Source: an uncultured Tateyamaria sp.
Lineage (GTDB): Bacteria; Pseudomonadota; Alphaproteobacteria; Rhodobacterales; Rhodobacteraceae
Assembly (NCBI RefSeq): GCF_947504105.1
Contig: NZ_CANNGP010000035.1
Location: 1 to 43,474 of the forward strand
Direction of reading: 5' to 3'
DNA: 43,474 bases
Numbering within the stretch: position 1 is the stretch's first letter; every line of letters begins with the position of its first letter. Made by a program: the position numbers and the translations under genes. Positions 1 through 8,917 of the stretch are shown in pieces. The notes beneath the pieces were generated by a model. It did no database searches. It was given only the letters and a program-made list of their open reading frames with translations, and had not been told where the DNA came from.

Positions 1-35
1 TGAGAATAGCAGCCTAAATGAACCCCTGATCCATC

Positions 36-659
36 TTAAACCGGCTGCAAATTGGTCGAAAATCTAGGACCACCTCTACCTATGACGTAAACAAATATGG
101 TAAGCAGGCCAGGAACAAGGCCAGCGATGAGCAATTGGCCGACACTTTCGTTAGTAAGAATGGCATAAATCACCATGGCGATAGATGGTGGAATCAAGGC
201 AGCAAAAGTACCGGCTGCGCAAATACATCCCGCGCTCAACGGGATAGAGTAACCATGCTTACTCATCTCAGGGAGGGCAATCTTGGAAAATAGGACGGAG
301 CTTACGACGGTTGAACCGTTTATGGCACCAAAGCCACCTGCAGCAAGCGTTGTAGCATAGTACAGGCTTCCTCTTATGCCACTCGTCCACCTATGGGCAG
401 CTGTATAGAGCTCGCTGGAAATCCCCGTAGCGGCTGTCAATGCGCCCATGAGCATAAACATTGGAACAACAACGAACGAATAATTGCTCGATACAGCATA
501 AGGCAGATTAGAAACGGTGGTTAAAACAAACGGCGTGGTCGAGACTTGGAATAGTCCGATAATCGCCACAGTTGACATTGCTATCGCGACTGGAACTCGA
601 ATGGCCACGAGCAACAGAACACCTAGGAATATGACTGCACCAAACAACAAGGGATCCAT
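36..659 (-). pseudogene. dctM: TRAP transporter large permease (DctM), truncated
   Basis: This is the N-terminal half of a DctM-type TRAP permease, the 4TM-plus-large membrane subunit that drives sodium-coupled uptake of organic acids. The 207 residues are strongly hydrophobic. They carry typical DctM stretches such as GGFGAINGSTV near residues 108-118 and IPPSIAMVIYAI near 155-166. A normal DctM has about 420-440 residues. Here the similarity stops after GLVPGLLTIFVYVIG, and a short unrelated tail leads to a stop. Neither of the other two frames downstream restores the family sequence, so the gene looks cut off rather than merely frameshifted. It is last in the operon, 13 bp after the dctQ remnant. 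Transport by this copy is unlikely. Confidence 0.8.
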
Positions 660-672
660 TTATCTTACCACG

Positions 673-1150
673 CTACTTTATATATTGATTATTATCTTTA
701 AAGGCTTTTAAGCCTCTTGAAATGCACTGAAGGCTGGAGACAATTAGACCGATGACCATGAGTGTTTTCATCGGCCAAATTGGAAAACGGTATATCGCGT
801 CCGCGGCTTCACTAATCTCAATACTTTTGATTGCAGCTTGCCCCGCTTGCACAGCCATGAAGGAAAGCGATTAGAAGTGCTGCTGCTTCGAGCAGCTTTT
901 TCACTTTGATGGGCGCTCCCTCAACTAGAAAGTCCACGGAGATATTTCTATCGTCTTGCACGACTTGGGGTAGAGCAAGAAAGATGATTAAAGGAAGGAG
1001 CTCTTCTGGAAGTTCCCTTGCTAGTGGAATTGGACGATTAAAAGCAAAAGTGCTGACAGCGTCTACTGTTCCAAACAACGCAACAAACAGAGCCAAGCCA
1101 CATGCCACGGCTAGGAGGAATTTGGTTGAGTAGGTAAGGATCGTATGCAT
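673..1150 (-). pseudogene. dctQ: TRAP transporter small permease (DctQ), frameshifted
   Basis: DctQ is the small four-helix membrane subunit of TRAP transporters. The first part (1150 to about 862) encodes MHTILTYSTKFLL through LLIAFL and contains the family-like segment ELLPLIIFLALPQVVQDDRNISVDFL. The frame then runs out in HGCASG and a stop. The natural continuation (MAVQAGQAAIKSIEI through PIWPMKTLMVIGLI to the end) lies in another frame, starting at about position 858. Joining the two gives a normal DctQ of about 158 residues, so a small indel near 860 breaks the gene. Together with the truncated dctM this indicates a decaying transporter. A sequencing error is the alternative. Confidence 0.75.
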
Positions 1151-1320
1151 ATGGATAAGTCATTCTTTTCGTTAAAGGTGCTTTGACCTAGGGGGCTCAG
1201 GACTAACGGGATATTTCAGATTGTTAGATTAACGCCCGTCAGGAAGGTCAAATGCAAACAGCCGCATGATGTTCTGTGCGGCTGCTTGCTCCACCTTTGG
1301 TGTCACCGATGTAAACGCTA

Positions 1321-2346
1321 TCAGTTTTGCGCTCTTATAGCATCCGCAATTTCACCAGCTTCGGCCCCCAAACCTTGCTCTCCCATGCGATCCTGCCAAA
1401 CTTTCAGAAAGTCAGGTGTCATTTCTGTAAGTTTATCCTGCTCGGTGAAGTCGACGGCAACTACGCCGTTTTCCACCATCAGTTTAAGTGCGTCCTCCCC
1501 GGCCGCCTTGACAACCTCAGAGTCACGCTTAGATGCTTCTTGGGAGACTTCGGCGATCAGTTCACGAACATTCTCAGGCCAGGAATTCCACTGATCTGCG
1601 TTCACATGAATAGCCCACGGCATGATCGCACCAAAATTGGCTGAGATGTGATATTTCGCGACTTCATAGATCTTGAGGTCAACCGAACCATTGTTTGCAA
1701 GATAGGCGCAATCGATGTTGCCACGCTGCAGACCTTCGTAAAGCTCTGCTGGCAATACTGTAACGCTGACTGCGTCAACAGCATCCCACATCAACGGTAC
1801 ATACGAACCAAAGCTGCGCATCTTTGCGCTCTTAAGGTCTGCAACTGTGGAAATCTCTTTCGTGCACATGAGGTGATATGTAGGCAGAGATGTGTAAAAG
1901 AGCGGCACAATGCCGTTGCGCTTGTTTTCCGCTCGCACACCTTCGAGATTTTCGATCTTCTTCATTGCATTGTGAACACCGTCAGTATCGGGATGCACAA
2001 GAGGCAATTGGCCAACACCGATCAGCGGAAGATTTGATGCATAATATGCAGGGGCCGTTGCTGAAAATGAAATGGCTCCATTTGAGACAAGGTCGAGCAA
2101 CTCAGTTGATTTTCCAAGGCTTTCCGACCAGAAAAATTCAACAGAGATTTTTCCGTCACTTCGTTTTTCAATTTCGTCGCCCCACCATTGAAACAGCTCG
2201 CCATGCATCGTATTTTCGCCCAAATACCAAGCGAATTTGAGATCGAGCTCAGGATAATCGTCCTGCGCAAACGCACTCGATGAGGCAAGCAGCCCAACAC
2301 TCGCTGCGATCACTGTTGAACAGATAAATTTTGAAAATTTTGACAT
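1321..2346 (-). CDS. dctP: TRAP transporter substrate-binding protein (DctP)
   Basis: This is a periplasmic solute-binding protein of the TRAP family, which hands an organic acid to the membrane subunits. Residues 1-27 form a Sec signal peptide with the cleavage motif AFA before QDD. The 341-residue length, the LKFAWYLGENTMHGELFQWWGDEIEKRS start of the mature part, and the central LPAELYEGLQRGNIDCA segment fit DctP. The ATG is preceded by a strong GGGAGG Shine-Dalgarno. The gene is intact while dctQ and dctM after it are damaged, so it may be an orphan binding protein or may work with another transporter. It is downstream of the SDR gene after a 533-bp gap that contains a palindrome at 2659-2675. 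Confidence 0.88.
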   Translation of the reverse strand: MSKFSKFICSTVIAASVGLLASSSAFAQDDYPELDLKFAWYLGENTMHGELFQWWGDEIEKRSDGKISVEFFWSESLGKSTELLDLVSNGAISFSATAPAYYASNLPLIGVGQLPLVHPDTDGVHNAMKKIENLEGVRAENKRNGIVPLFYTSLPTYHLMCTKEISTVADLKSAKMRSFGSYVPLMWDAVDAVSVTVLPAELYEGLQRGNIDCAYLANNGSVDLKIYEVAKYHISANFGAIMPWAIHVNADQWNSWPENVRELIAEVSQEASKRDSEVVKAAGEDALKLMVENGVVAVDFTEQDKLTEMTPDFLKVWQDRMGEQGLGAEAGEIADAIRAQN

Positions 2347-2879
2347 AGTTTCCTCCCTGGTGTGCCAAAAGTCAGACTGTTATTTTTCCTCTGAGTTCGC
2401 TTGGGCAACATTCATTGCGCTAAGTGGACAGCCACCAATCTCGTGGATGTGGTACCTGCAATCTTAACTCCCTGCCGCTGTGTGCTTCTCCCTAAGGGAC
2501 AGCCTAGTTTTTCGGATTGAGTATGCTCGTCGGAGGTCAAGTGCCCTCAATCGACTGCATTCAAGACCCTGAAATCACTTCAGAGTTTGATCTCTCCGAT
2601 TAACGGAAATAATCGCATAGCTAGGTGGGATGGTATACAACCACAAACTAGAAACAGTTTTCCAAATATTGGAAACCACTTGCTCAGTTTGCACATCAGC
2701 GTTTCGAAGACGAAAAGGTGCCGTGTGTGGCAGCTGTTCTTGCGGTTATAGTATTTTGTCGATTTTTCGTCAACTATTTGTTAGACTAGGCTGGGCAGTA
2801 TAGATTACTTGACTACAGCGTGTTCTATCGCGGCTAAATCCGTCTTGCCCACCAATTTTAGTGTAGTCGCAAAAGCGGA
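2347..2879. other. Intergenic region before dctP
   Basis: No gene is visible in these 533 bases. The stretch is AT-rich and lies between the end of the SDR gene and the start of dctP, so it probably holds the dctP promoter. The only clear structure is the palindrome at 2659-2675, described separately. Confidence 0.6.
2659..2675. promoter_or_regulatory. Palindromic operator candidate upstream of dctP
   Basis: TTTCCAAATATTGGAAA is an inverted repeat with 7-base arms (TTTCCAA and TTGGAAA) around ATA. Related sequences occur at 6248-6265, 13574-13590 and 14441-14458, three of the four next to genes of this catabolic island. A shared regulator, perhaps the LysR protein encoded at 6308, is the natural candidate. 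That link is an inference. Confidence 0.5.
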
Positions 2880-3755
2880 TTATCGTCCAGCCAGTTCCTG
2901 TTCGACTTGACGAAAACCATACTCTGGAATTGAAAACGAACTCGTATCGCTGACCTGCTCCCAAAATTCAGGATTCCAATCCGCACCGTTCTCGGGATCT
3001 GCAGATCGAGCACCTGCTGTGAGCATGATGTTCGCAATAGAAAAGTGACCGCCACCAGCGCACAAAATTTTTCGGCTGGGAGCATTTTTACCAACCAGAG
3101 CAACCAATCCATGGCTTGCAAATTCAGGAGCCAATTGATCGAGCACCTCTGGCTCGAGTATGCCTTCCATCATTTGTGTAGAGGCCGTGGGCGCAAGACA
3201 ATTTATTTGAATACCATACTTATCGCCCTCAATGGAAAGTGATTGCATAAAGCCAACGAGCGCCATTTTTGCTGCTGCATAGTTTGTCTGTCCAAAGTTA
3301 CCGAACAACCCAGAGCAAGACGTCGTCAACACAATCCTCCCATAGTTTCGACTGCGCATGATGTCCCACACAGCTTTGGTACAAACTACGGATCCCATGA
3401 AATGAACATCCATAACGAAACGAAAGTCGTCGAGATTTAATTTTGCAAAGCTTCGGTCTCGTAGAATGCCGGCGTTATTTACGAGAATATCGATTTGGCC
3501 GTAGGATTGGACAACGAAGTCGACCATATCCGCTACACCCTGTTCGTCCGTCACAGAAGTTGCAAACGATAATGCTGATCCATTTGCGTCGGTAATTTCT
3601 AAAGCGACCTTCTTTGCAGCTTCTTCATCCAAATCGTTGACAAGTACAGAAGCTCCACGCCGGGCAAGTTCGAGTGCATGAGTTCGTCCCAATCCGGCTC
3701 CTGCACCTGTGACGATGGCCACTTGACCAGCAAGTTCATCTTGATTTTCAAACAT
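2880..3755 (-). CDS. Short-chain dehydrogenase/reductase
   Basis: This is an NAD(P)-dependent SDR oxidoreductase of 291 residues that should interconvert a hydroxyl and a keto group. The cofactor motif TGAGAGLG is at 16-23, NNAG at 93-96, and the catalytic Ser148, Tyr159 and Lys163 follow in SCSGLFGNFGQTNYAAAK. Asp41 after the second strand (VNDLD) favours NAD(H). The sequence has the flavour of the dehydrogenase unit of multifunctional beta-oxidation enzymes (MFE-2), so a 3-hydroxyacyl-type substrate is possible. It lies 53 bp after the BKACE gene on the same strand and could make or consume the beta-keto acid used there. The physiological substrate cannot be read from sequence. Confidence 0.85.
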   Translation of the reverse strand: MFENQDELAGQVAIVTGAGAGLGRTHALELARRGASVLVNDLDEEAAKKVALEITDANGSALSFATSVTDEQGVADMVDFVVQSYGQIDILVNNAGILRDRSFAKLNLDDFRFVMDVHFMGSVVCTKAVWDIMRSRNYGRIVLTTSCSGLFGNFGQTNYAAAKMALVGFMQSLSIEGDKYGIQINCLAPTASTQMMEGILEPEVLDQLAPEFASHGLVALVGKNAPSRKILCAGGGHFSIANIMLTAGARSADPENGADWNPEFWEQVSDTSSFSIPEYGFRQVEQELAGR

Positions 3756-3808
3756 TCGATACCAATTCCTGTAGCTTATATTATTTTTCCTGACTCCAGA
3801 TCTGTGTT

Positions 3809-4771
3809 TCAGAAGGAGACCTGATCATAGCCCTTTAAGTTGAGCTTCTCTCGTGTCTCTTCAGGAGTCGCAATTTCAAATCCTCGAGCCTCCAATAAAC
3901 CCCGGATTTTTAAGACTTGCTCGGCATTAGAAGCCGCCAATTGGCCTCGATCAATATATAGGGAGTCCTCCAGGCCAACTCTGACGTTTCCACCCATCTC
4001 TGCAGCGATCGGCGCTAACTTCATCTGCGCACTGCCGGCACCTAACACCGACCACTCATACCCATCCCCAAAAAGTCGATCGGCTGTCTGCTTCATGAAT
4101 ATTAAGTTCTCAATTTCAGAACCGATGCCGCCCAAAATTCCCAAAACGAATTGGATGAACAGTGGAGCCTTAAACATGCCTTGTTCGACACAGAACTTTA
4201 GATTGTAAAGGTGTCCTACATCATAACACTCGTGCTCGAATTTAACGTGATGTTTTCCACCCAGCTCCTCGGCCACCTTTGCAATGTCTGCAAAACTGTT
4301 CTTGAACACGTAGTTTTCTGACTTTCGAATATAGTCTTCTTCCCAATCAAACTTGTATTTTTTGTACCGATCCGCGAGAGGATGAAATGAAAAGTTCATT
4401 GACCCCATATTCATCGAGCACATTTCAGTAGATGTACGGCGAGCAGGTTCAATTCTATCTTCAATCGATGTCTTCAACGAGCCACCTGTCGTGATGTTTA
4501 CGACCGCATCAGTGCTTTGCTTGATACGAGGCAGAAAACGCATGAAATGCTCTGGATCAACAGACACTTCCCCAGTTTCTGGATGCCGCGCATGAAGATG
4601 TATGATTGCGGCACCTGCTTCAGCAGCTGCTATTGCTTGTTGCGCAATGTCGTTTGAAGTATAGGGCAATGCACTCGACATAGTAGGCGTGTGGATAGCT
4701 CCTGTAATTGCGCAAGAAATGATGACTTTCTTATTCTTCATGTCCGGTTTTTCGTATTCTGTTGTTTTCAT
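3809..4771 (-). CDS. Beta-keto acid cleavage enzyme (BKACE, DUF849)
   Basis: BKACE enzymes are zinc-dependent TIM barrels that condense a beta-keto acid with acetyl-CoA and release acetoacetate plus a new CoA ester; 3-keto-5-aminohexanoate cleavage enzyme is the prototype. The N-terminal ISCAITGAIHTP and the zinc-binding HLHAR (His58, His60) are characteristic, as is VNITTGGS near residue 90. The length of 320 is normal. Met11 would give the start MKNKKVIISCAITG that is usual for the family, and no good Shine-Dalgarno decides between it and Met1. The neighbouring SDR and aldo/keto reductase are sensible partners for making or removing keto groups. Confidence 0.87.
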   Translation of the reverse strand: MKTTEYEKPDMKNKKVIISCAITGAIHTPTMSSALPYTSNDIAQQAIAAAEAGAAIIHLHARHPETGEVSVDPEHFMRFLPRIKQSTDAVVNITTGGSLKTSIEDRIEPARRTSTEMCSMNMGSMNFSFHPLADRYKKYKFDWEEDYIRKSENYVFKNSFADIAKVAEELGGKHHVKFEHECYDVGHLYNLKFCVEQGMFKAPLFIQFVLGILGGIGSEIENLIFMKQTADRLFGDGYEWSVLGAGSAQMKLAPIAAEMGGNVRVGLEDSLYIDRGQLAASNAEQVLKIRGLLEARGFEIATPEETREKLNLKGYDQVSF

Positions 4772-4835
4772 TTCGATGAAGTAGCTGATCTAAGAAGACT
4801 GTAGTATCGAACCCCAACTCCTTTGCTGCAAGGGG

Positions 4836-5828
4836 TTACATCTGAACGCCCTTAAAACCTTCTTCGGTATAGCGTTCGCCCCTTGCAGCACCGGGAGGAA
4901 TAGCACGATCTAGTTCGTCGAGGATTTGTTGATCCAGCTTCACAGAGGCGGCCTCAGCATTTTCGGTAAGGTATTGGATATGGCGCGTCCCTGGGATTGG
5001 GATGATGTTGGCTTTTTGCGACATGAGCCAAGCCAGTGCGACCTGAGCTGGTTTTAGATCCAGTCGATTTGATATGTCGGCGACAACAGAAACTAGGTTA
5101 ACGTTCTCGGAGAAATTTTCTGGGTGAAAGCGAGGTAAGTTGTGACGAGCATCTTCCTGATGCAACTCACCTGGAGTCTTGTATGCTCCGGTGAGCATAC
5201 CTCGACCTAAGGGACTATAGGCAACAAATGCTACGTTATGCTTTTCACAACAAGGCAGAACAGATTTTTCGGCGTCCCTGGTCCAAAGAGAGTACTCTGA
5301 TTGCACCGCTGCAACTGGATGGACGGCACACGCGCGTTCTAGGTTTTCTGATGAAATTTCACTGTACCCGAAGGAGAGTATTTTCCCCTCTTCTACAAGT
5401 TCAGCCAGTGCGCCGGTGGTTTCCTCTATAGGCGCTTGGGGGTCAATTCTATGGACGTAGTAAAGGTCAATCACATCGCGCTTGAGTCGCCGCAATGACG
5501 CTTCACACGCCTTTTTCATGTAGCCTTTTGAGTTGTTTAGACCACGCGCGTATCCACCACTTTGTTGGCGCACGATACCAAACTTCGTTGCAATCCTTAC
5601 TGGAAGGTCGGAACCACTTGTGAATTTGGCCAGAAGCTTTTCATTGTGGCCGGAACCGTACATGTCCGACGTATCAAAGAAATCTATGCCAAGATCAGCT
5701 GCGGCGTGAAGCACTTCAAGGGACTCATCATCATTCGTGGGTCCATAGAATTCCGACATACCCATGCAGCCGAGTCCTATAGCTGACACGTCAAAAGGAG
5801 CTGTACCAAGCTGTCGCCTATTCATCAT
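4836..5828 (-). CDS. Aldo/keto reductase
   Basis: This is a monomeric NADPH-dependent aldo/keto reductase of 330 residues with the (beta/alpha)8 fold. The catalytic tetrad is visible as Asp52 and Tyr57 in FFDTSDMYG, Lys82 in IATKFG and His126 in LYYVHRIDP. The C-terminal cofactor loop IPGTRHIQYLTENAEA is also typical. It resembles the YakC/AKR13-like group by eye. Its ATG overlaps the stop of the preceding gene (ATGATGA), so the two are translationally coupled. The role is probably reduction of an aldehyde or ketone intermediate of this island. The substrate is unknown. Confidence 0.88.
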   Translation of the reverse strand: MMNRRQLGTAPFDVSAIGLGCMGMSEFYGPTNDDESLEVLHAAADLGIDFFDTSDMYGSGHNEKLLAKFTSGSDLPVRIATKFGIVRQQSGGYARGLNNSKGYMKKACEASLRRLKRDVIDLYYVHRIDPQAPIEETTGALAELVEEGKILSFGYSEISSENLERACAVHPVAAVQSEYSLWTRDAEKSVLPCCEKHNVAFVAYSPLGRGMLTGAYKTPGELHQEDARHNLPRFHPENFSENVNLVSVVADISNRLDLKPAQVALAWLMSQKANIIPIPGTRHIQYLTENAEAASVKLDQQILDELDRAIPPGAARGERYTEEGFKGVQM

Positions 5829-6211
5829 TTTTGTCCTTTTTCGAAATCATCTGTGGCGCTTGCAAGTACCTTGATACCGTTGATAGCTCGCGGATAACCC
5901 GCGAAATTGGCCATCTGAATAACGATTTCAATGAGTTCGGATTTCTTCACACCGACGGTCAGAGCGGCTTGGATATGCGTGTAAAGCTGCCTTTCAGCAC
6001 CGCCCAGAACAATCAATGCTGCGACGGCACACATTTCCCGCGATCGCAGATCCAGTTGTGGCCGCTCGTAGATGTCTCCAAACGGGAACTCAATAATATA
6101 CCGAGCAAAATCGGGTGAAACGGCATTGATTTCGGCGAGCGCTTTTTCACCATCACCTCCGACAATCTTTGCAAAGTTCTTAAGCCCGCGCTCGTATCTA
6201 CTATCTGCCAC
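5825..6211 (-). CDS. Carboxymuconolactone decarboxylase family protein
   Basis: This 128-residue protein belongs to the CMD/AhpD-like all-helical family. The block LDLRSREMCAVAALIVLGG followed by QLYTHIQAAL, with Cys61 and His79, is the family core. Family members decarboxylate 4-carboxymuconolactone or act as AhpD-like reductases; the single Cys here does not give the CxxC of AhpD. The start is GTG at 6211 with GGAG five bases upstream. It heads the minus-strand operon and diverges from the LysR gene. A lactone or ring-derived acid as pathway intermediate is possible but not shown. Confidence 0.82.
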   Translation of the reverse strand: MADSRYERGLKNFAKIVGGDGEKALAEINAVSPDFARYIIEFPFGDIYERPQLDLRSREMCAVAALIVLGGAERQLYTHIQAALTVGVKKSELIEIVIQMANFAGYPRAINGIKVLASATDDFEKGQK

Positions 6212-6247
6212 ATGATCTCCAATTCCAGTTTACCTTTGGCAATTTAG

Positions 6248-6265
6248 CTTTGCATGTTTGGAAAG
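6248..6265. promoter_or_regulatory. Operator-like half-palindrome between the divergent operons
   Basis: CTTTGCATGTTTGGAAAG has the outer arms CTTT and TGGAAAG of the site at 14441-14458. It lies between the divergent CMD and lysR genes, the usual place for a LysR operator controlling both. A further TTTCCA with AGAAAG sits at about 6291-6307, just before the lysR start. Confidence 0.4.
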
Positions 6266-6307
6266 TGTAACCTTGACTTGGAGAACCGTTTTCCATTAAT
6301 AGAAAGC

Positions 6308-7228
6308 ATGGACTGGAACGACTTACGATTTTTTCTCTCTGTTGCAAGAACAGGGAGCCTCTCAAGTGCTGCTAAGGAGCTCAATGCAAGCGCATCAACG
6401 GTGAGCCGTCGTATTGAGCAACTAGAGGCGACACTGCAGATCGCATTGTTCACGAGGCATCAAAGTGGATATCTGCTGACCGATGACGGAAACGACTTAA
6501 TGGAGCACGCTAATCGGGTCGAAGACTCGGTAGGCGAGCTCGAGATGAGTGTTGTAGGCAGGGACAGGCAACCTGAAGGACTTGTCAGATTAGCAACTGC
6601 CGAAAACCTCGCCAATTTCCTAATTATCCCAGAGTTGGGCCCATTTTCATTGCGCTATCCGAAAATCACTCTTGAGATTGTAACAGGGATAGAGCGTGTA
6701 AATCCTTCCAAGCATGAAGCTGATATCGCAGTACGTCTTGTCCGACCGACACGCGGCAATGTTAAAGTCCAAAGGGTAGCGGTTCAAAAGTTTGGCTTAT
6801 ATGCATCAAAGTCATTCCTGGAGTTGCGATATGGAGATAATTTTGATCGCAACTTCCAACGTCAACCGGATGATCGTTGGATCGTCTGGGCGGATGACTT
6901 TTCGCATCTACCAACCGCTGAACTAGTTGGTCGAATTTTGGCCGGTCAACGTCCAAGCCTCATCACTCATAGTGTGATGGCGCAAGTTATGGCCGCGAAA
7001 GCTGGTCTTGGAATGGCAGTACTGCCTTGTCTGCTAGGCGATATGCACAGCGATCTCATTCGGCTGCGCTTTGAAGGTGAAATGACCGAGCAAGAAATTT
7101 GGTTGGTGACACAGCAGGATCTTGTCGAGTCTGCAAGAGTTAAGGCCGTTTCGGGATTCGTCAGGGAACTGTTCGAGCGGAACAGAGATCGGCTCTACGG
7201 CGCCGGGTCGAAAGCAATTTCTAGCTAG
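6308..7228 (+). CDS. LysR family transcriptional regulator
   Basis: This is a DNA-binding regulator that normally senses a pathway metabolite and controls a divergent operon. Starting at 6308 gives 306 residues and the classical opening MDWNDLRFFLSVARTGSLSSAAKEL, with the helix-turn-helix over residues 16-36. The effector-binding domain follows; its C-terminal part contains HSVMAQVMAAKAGLGMAVLPC. An upstream in-frame ATG at 6254 would put an unnatural extension over the operator-like site at 6248-6265, so it is rejected as the start. Likely targets are the CMD operon to its left and the ALDH-leuCD-like operon to its right. Confidence 0.88.
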   Translation: MDWNDLRFFLSVARTGSLSSAAKELNASASTVSRRIEQLEATLQIALFTRHQSGYLLTDDGNDLMEHANRVEDSVGELEMSVVGRDRQPEGLVRLATAENLANFLIIPELGPFSLRYPKITLEIVTGIERVNPSKHEADIAVRLVRPTRGNVKVQRVAVQKFGLYASKSFLELRYGDNFDRNFQRQPDDRWIVWADDFSHLPTAELVGRILAGQRPSLITHSVMAQVMAAKAGLGMAVLPCLLGDMHSDLIRLRFEGEMTEQEIWLVTQQDLVESARVKAVSGFVRELFERNRDRLYGAGSKAISS

Positions 7229-7404
7229 TAGCGGAATCCCAATTGAGGATTCACGCGGTTTTCCAAAAACAGAAAAACACTTCCTGAAATACTGCAGGGT
7301 GCATCAAGTTTTTGTGTGTCATAAAGGCGCGAACATTAAGGAGTGTGGGTTTGTGTCAGGGTAACTGGCGTAAAGCAAGCTCCCACTATTCAGGAGTTTG
7401 TGCA

Positions 7405-8907
7405 GTGACAGAACTATCAAAAATCGAGCAACCCAACGCAGCAGATGATAAATACCTGCTGTACATTGATGGCGAGTTTCGTTCCGCCGAGAACGACTCA
7501 ACCCTGCCGTCTGAAAACCCGTTCACAGGTGAAGTTTGGGCTGAAGTCCCTTCGGCATCTGAATCAGATGTTGATAGTGCTGTAAAAGCTGCTCGTAAGG
7601 CCTTGTCGGGTCCTTGGGGGCAAATGACGGCTCGAGAGCGCGGCAAATTACTTGGAAAACTGGCAGACTTGCTTGCTCAAAACGCTGAGCTCTTGGGAAT
7701 TCTCGAAGCCAAAGACAACGGCAAACTCCTAAAGGAAATGAGTGGGCAAACACAGTATCTTCCGGAGTGGTTCCACTACTTTGCTGGAGCCGCTGATAAA
7801 CTCAATGGTGAGGTCATTCCTTCAGAACGTCCGAACTTCCATATTTATACTCGCCACGAACCAGTTGGTGTCGTGGGAGCAATTACTCCTTGGAATTCTC
7901 CATTGATCTTGCTGGCCTTTAAATTAGCCCCCGCTTTGGCTGCAGGCTGTACATTTATTGTCAAATCCTCCGAGCATACCCCTGTTTCCACACTCGCATT
8001 TGCGAAAATCGTTCACGAGGCTGGGTTTCCCGCAGGTGTCTTCAACGTTGTTTCAGGCGGGCCCGAAGTTGGTGCGTTTCTTTCGAGCCATCCCGGTGTC
8101 AACAAACTTGCATTCACCGGTTCTGATGCAACGGGTAAAAAAGTACTTTGTTCGGCTGCAGAAAACTTCACTCGCGTGTCTTTGGAGCTTGGGGGCAAGT
8201 CCCCGAACATCGTGTTTGAGGATGCAGATATTGATGCAGCAGTGAACGGTATTGTCGCCGGTGTCTTTGCCGCTACCGGACAAAGCTGTATGGCTGGTTC
8301 ACGTCTTGTGGTTCACCATTCTGTAAAAGACGAACTCCTTGAAAAGCTGGTTGCTAGGGCCAAGTCGATTAAATTGGGCGATCCAATGGATCCGGAAACA
8401 GAGGTTGGTCCGATGGCCACTCGCCCACAATTTGAAAAAGTCAAAGGTATTCTCAAACAGGCCGCAAACGACGGAGCAACTTTCCTTTGTGGTGGCGGTG
8501 CCAGCGAAGAGCACCCCGGCTTCTTCATTGTTCCCACTGTTGTAGATGATGTTCACTCGGAAATGGATGTGGTGAAGAACGAGATCTTCGGGCCAGTCAT
8601 CTCGGTTCTTACTTTTAGTACAGAAGAAGAGGCGATTGAGATTGCCAACGATACGCGGTTTGGTCTTGCGGCGGGAATTTGGACATCGTCGGTTCAACGA
8701 AGCACACGTGTTGCGCATCAAGTAAAAGCTGGAACAGTTTGGATAAACGCCTACCGTGTTGTCGCTCCAAACGTACCGTTCGGCGGTTTCGGTCATTCAG
8801 GCATAGGCCGCGAAAATGGGTTTGATGCCATGAAGCAATACTCTGAGGTCAAAGCTGTTTGGGTCGAGACTTCTGGGACAACGCGCGACCCATTCGCTGT
8901 AGGGTAG
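7405..8907 (+). CDS. NAD(P)-dependent aldehyde dehydrogenase
   Basis: This enzyme oxidises an aldehyde to a carboxylic acid. The 500-residue protein contains the general base Glu261 in LELGGKSPN and the nucleophile Cys295 in GQSCMAGSR. ITPWNSPL near residue 155 and FTGSDATGKK are also standard ALDH motifs. The GTG start at 7405 is chosen because AGGAG lies eight bases upstream and the longer in-frame extension has no family similarity. It heads a plus-strand operon with the lyase and dehydratase genes. A GMC alcohol oxidase or dehydrogenase encoded at 11884-13488 could supply the aldehyde. Confidence 0.9.
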   Translation: MTELSKIEQPNAADDKYLLYIDGEFRSAENDSTLPSENPFTGEVWAEVPSASESDVDSAVKAARKALSGPWGQMTARERGKLLGKLADLLAQNAELLGILEAKDNGKLLKEMSGQTQYLPEWFHYFAGAADKLNGEVIPSERPNFHIYTRHEPVGVVGAITPWNSPLILLAFKLAPALAAGCTFIVKSSEHTPVSTLAFAKIVHEAGFPAGVFNVVSGGPEVGAFLSSHPGVNKLAFTGSDATGKKVLCSAAENFTRVSLELGGKSPNIVFEDADIDAAVNGIVAGVFAATGQSCMAGSRLVVHHSVKDELLEKLVARAKSIKLGDPMDPETEVGPMATRPQFEKVKGILKQAANDGATFLCGGGASEEHPGFFIVPTVVDDVHSEMDVVKNEIFGPVISVLTFSTEEEAIEIANDTRFGLAAGIWTSSVQRSTRVAHQVKAGTVWINAYRVVAPNVPFGGFGHSGIGRENGFDAMKQYSEVKAVWVETSGTTRDPFAVG

Positions 8908-8917
8908 GAGGTCCTCT

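Noticed and set aside
8299-8796. Long minus-strand frame of 165 codons
   Set aside because: It is entirely antisense to the aldehyde dehydrogenase and its translation has no sensible domain.
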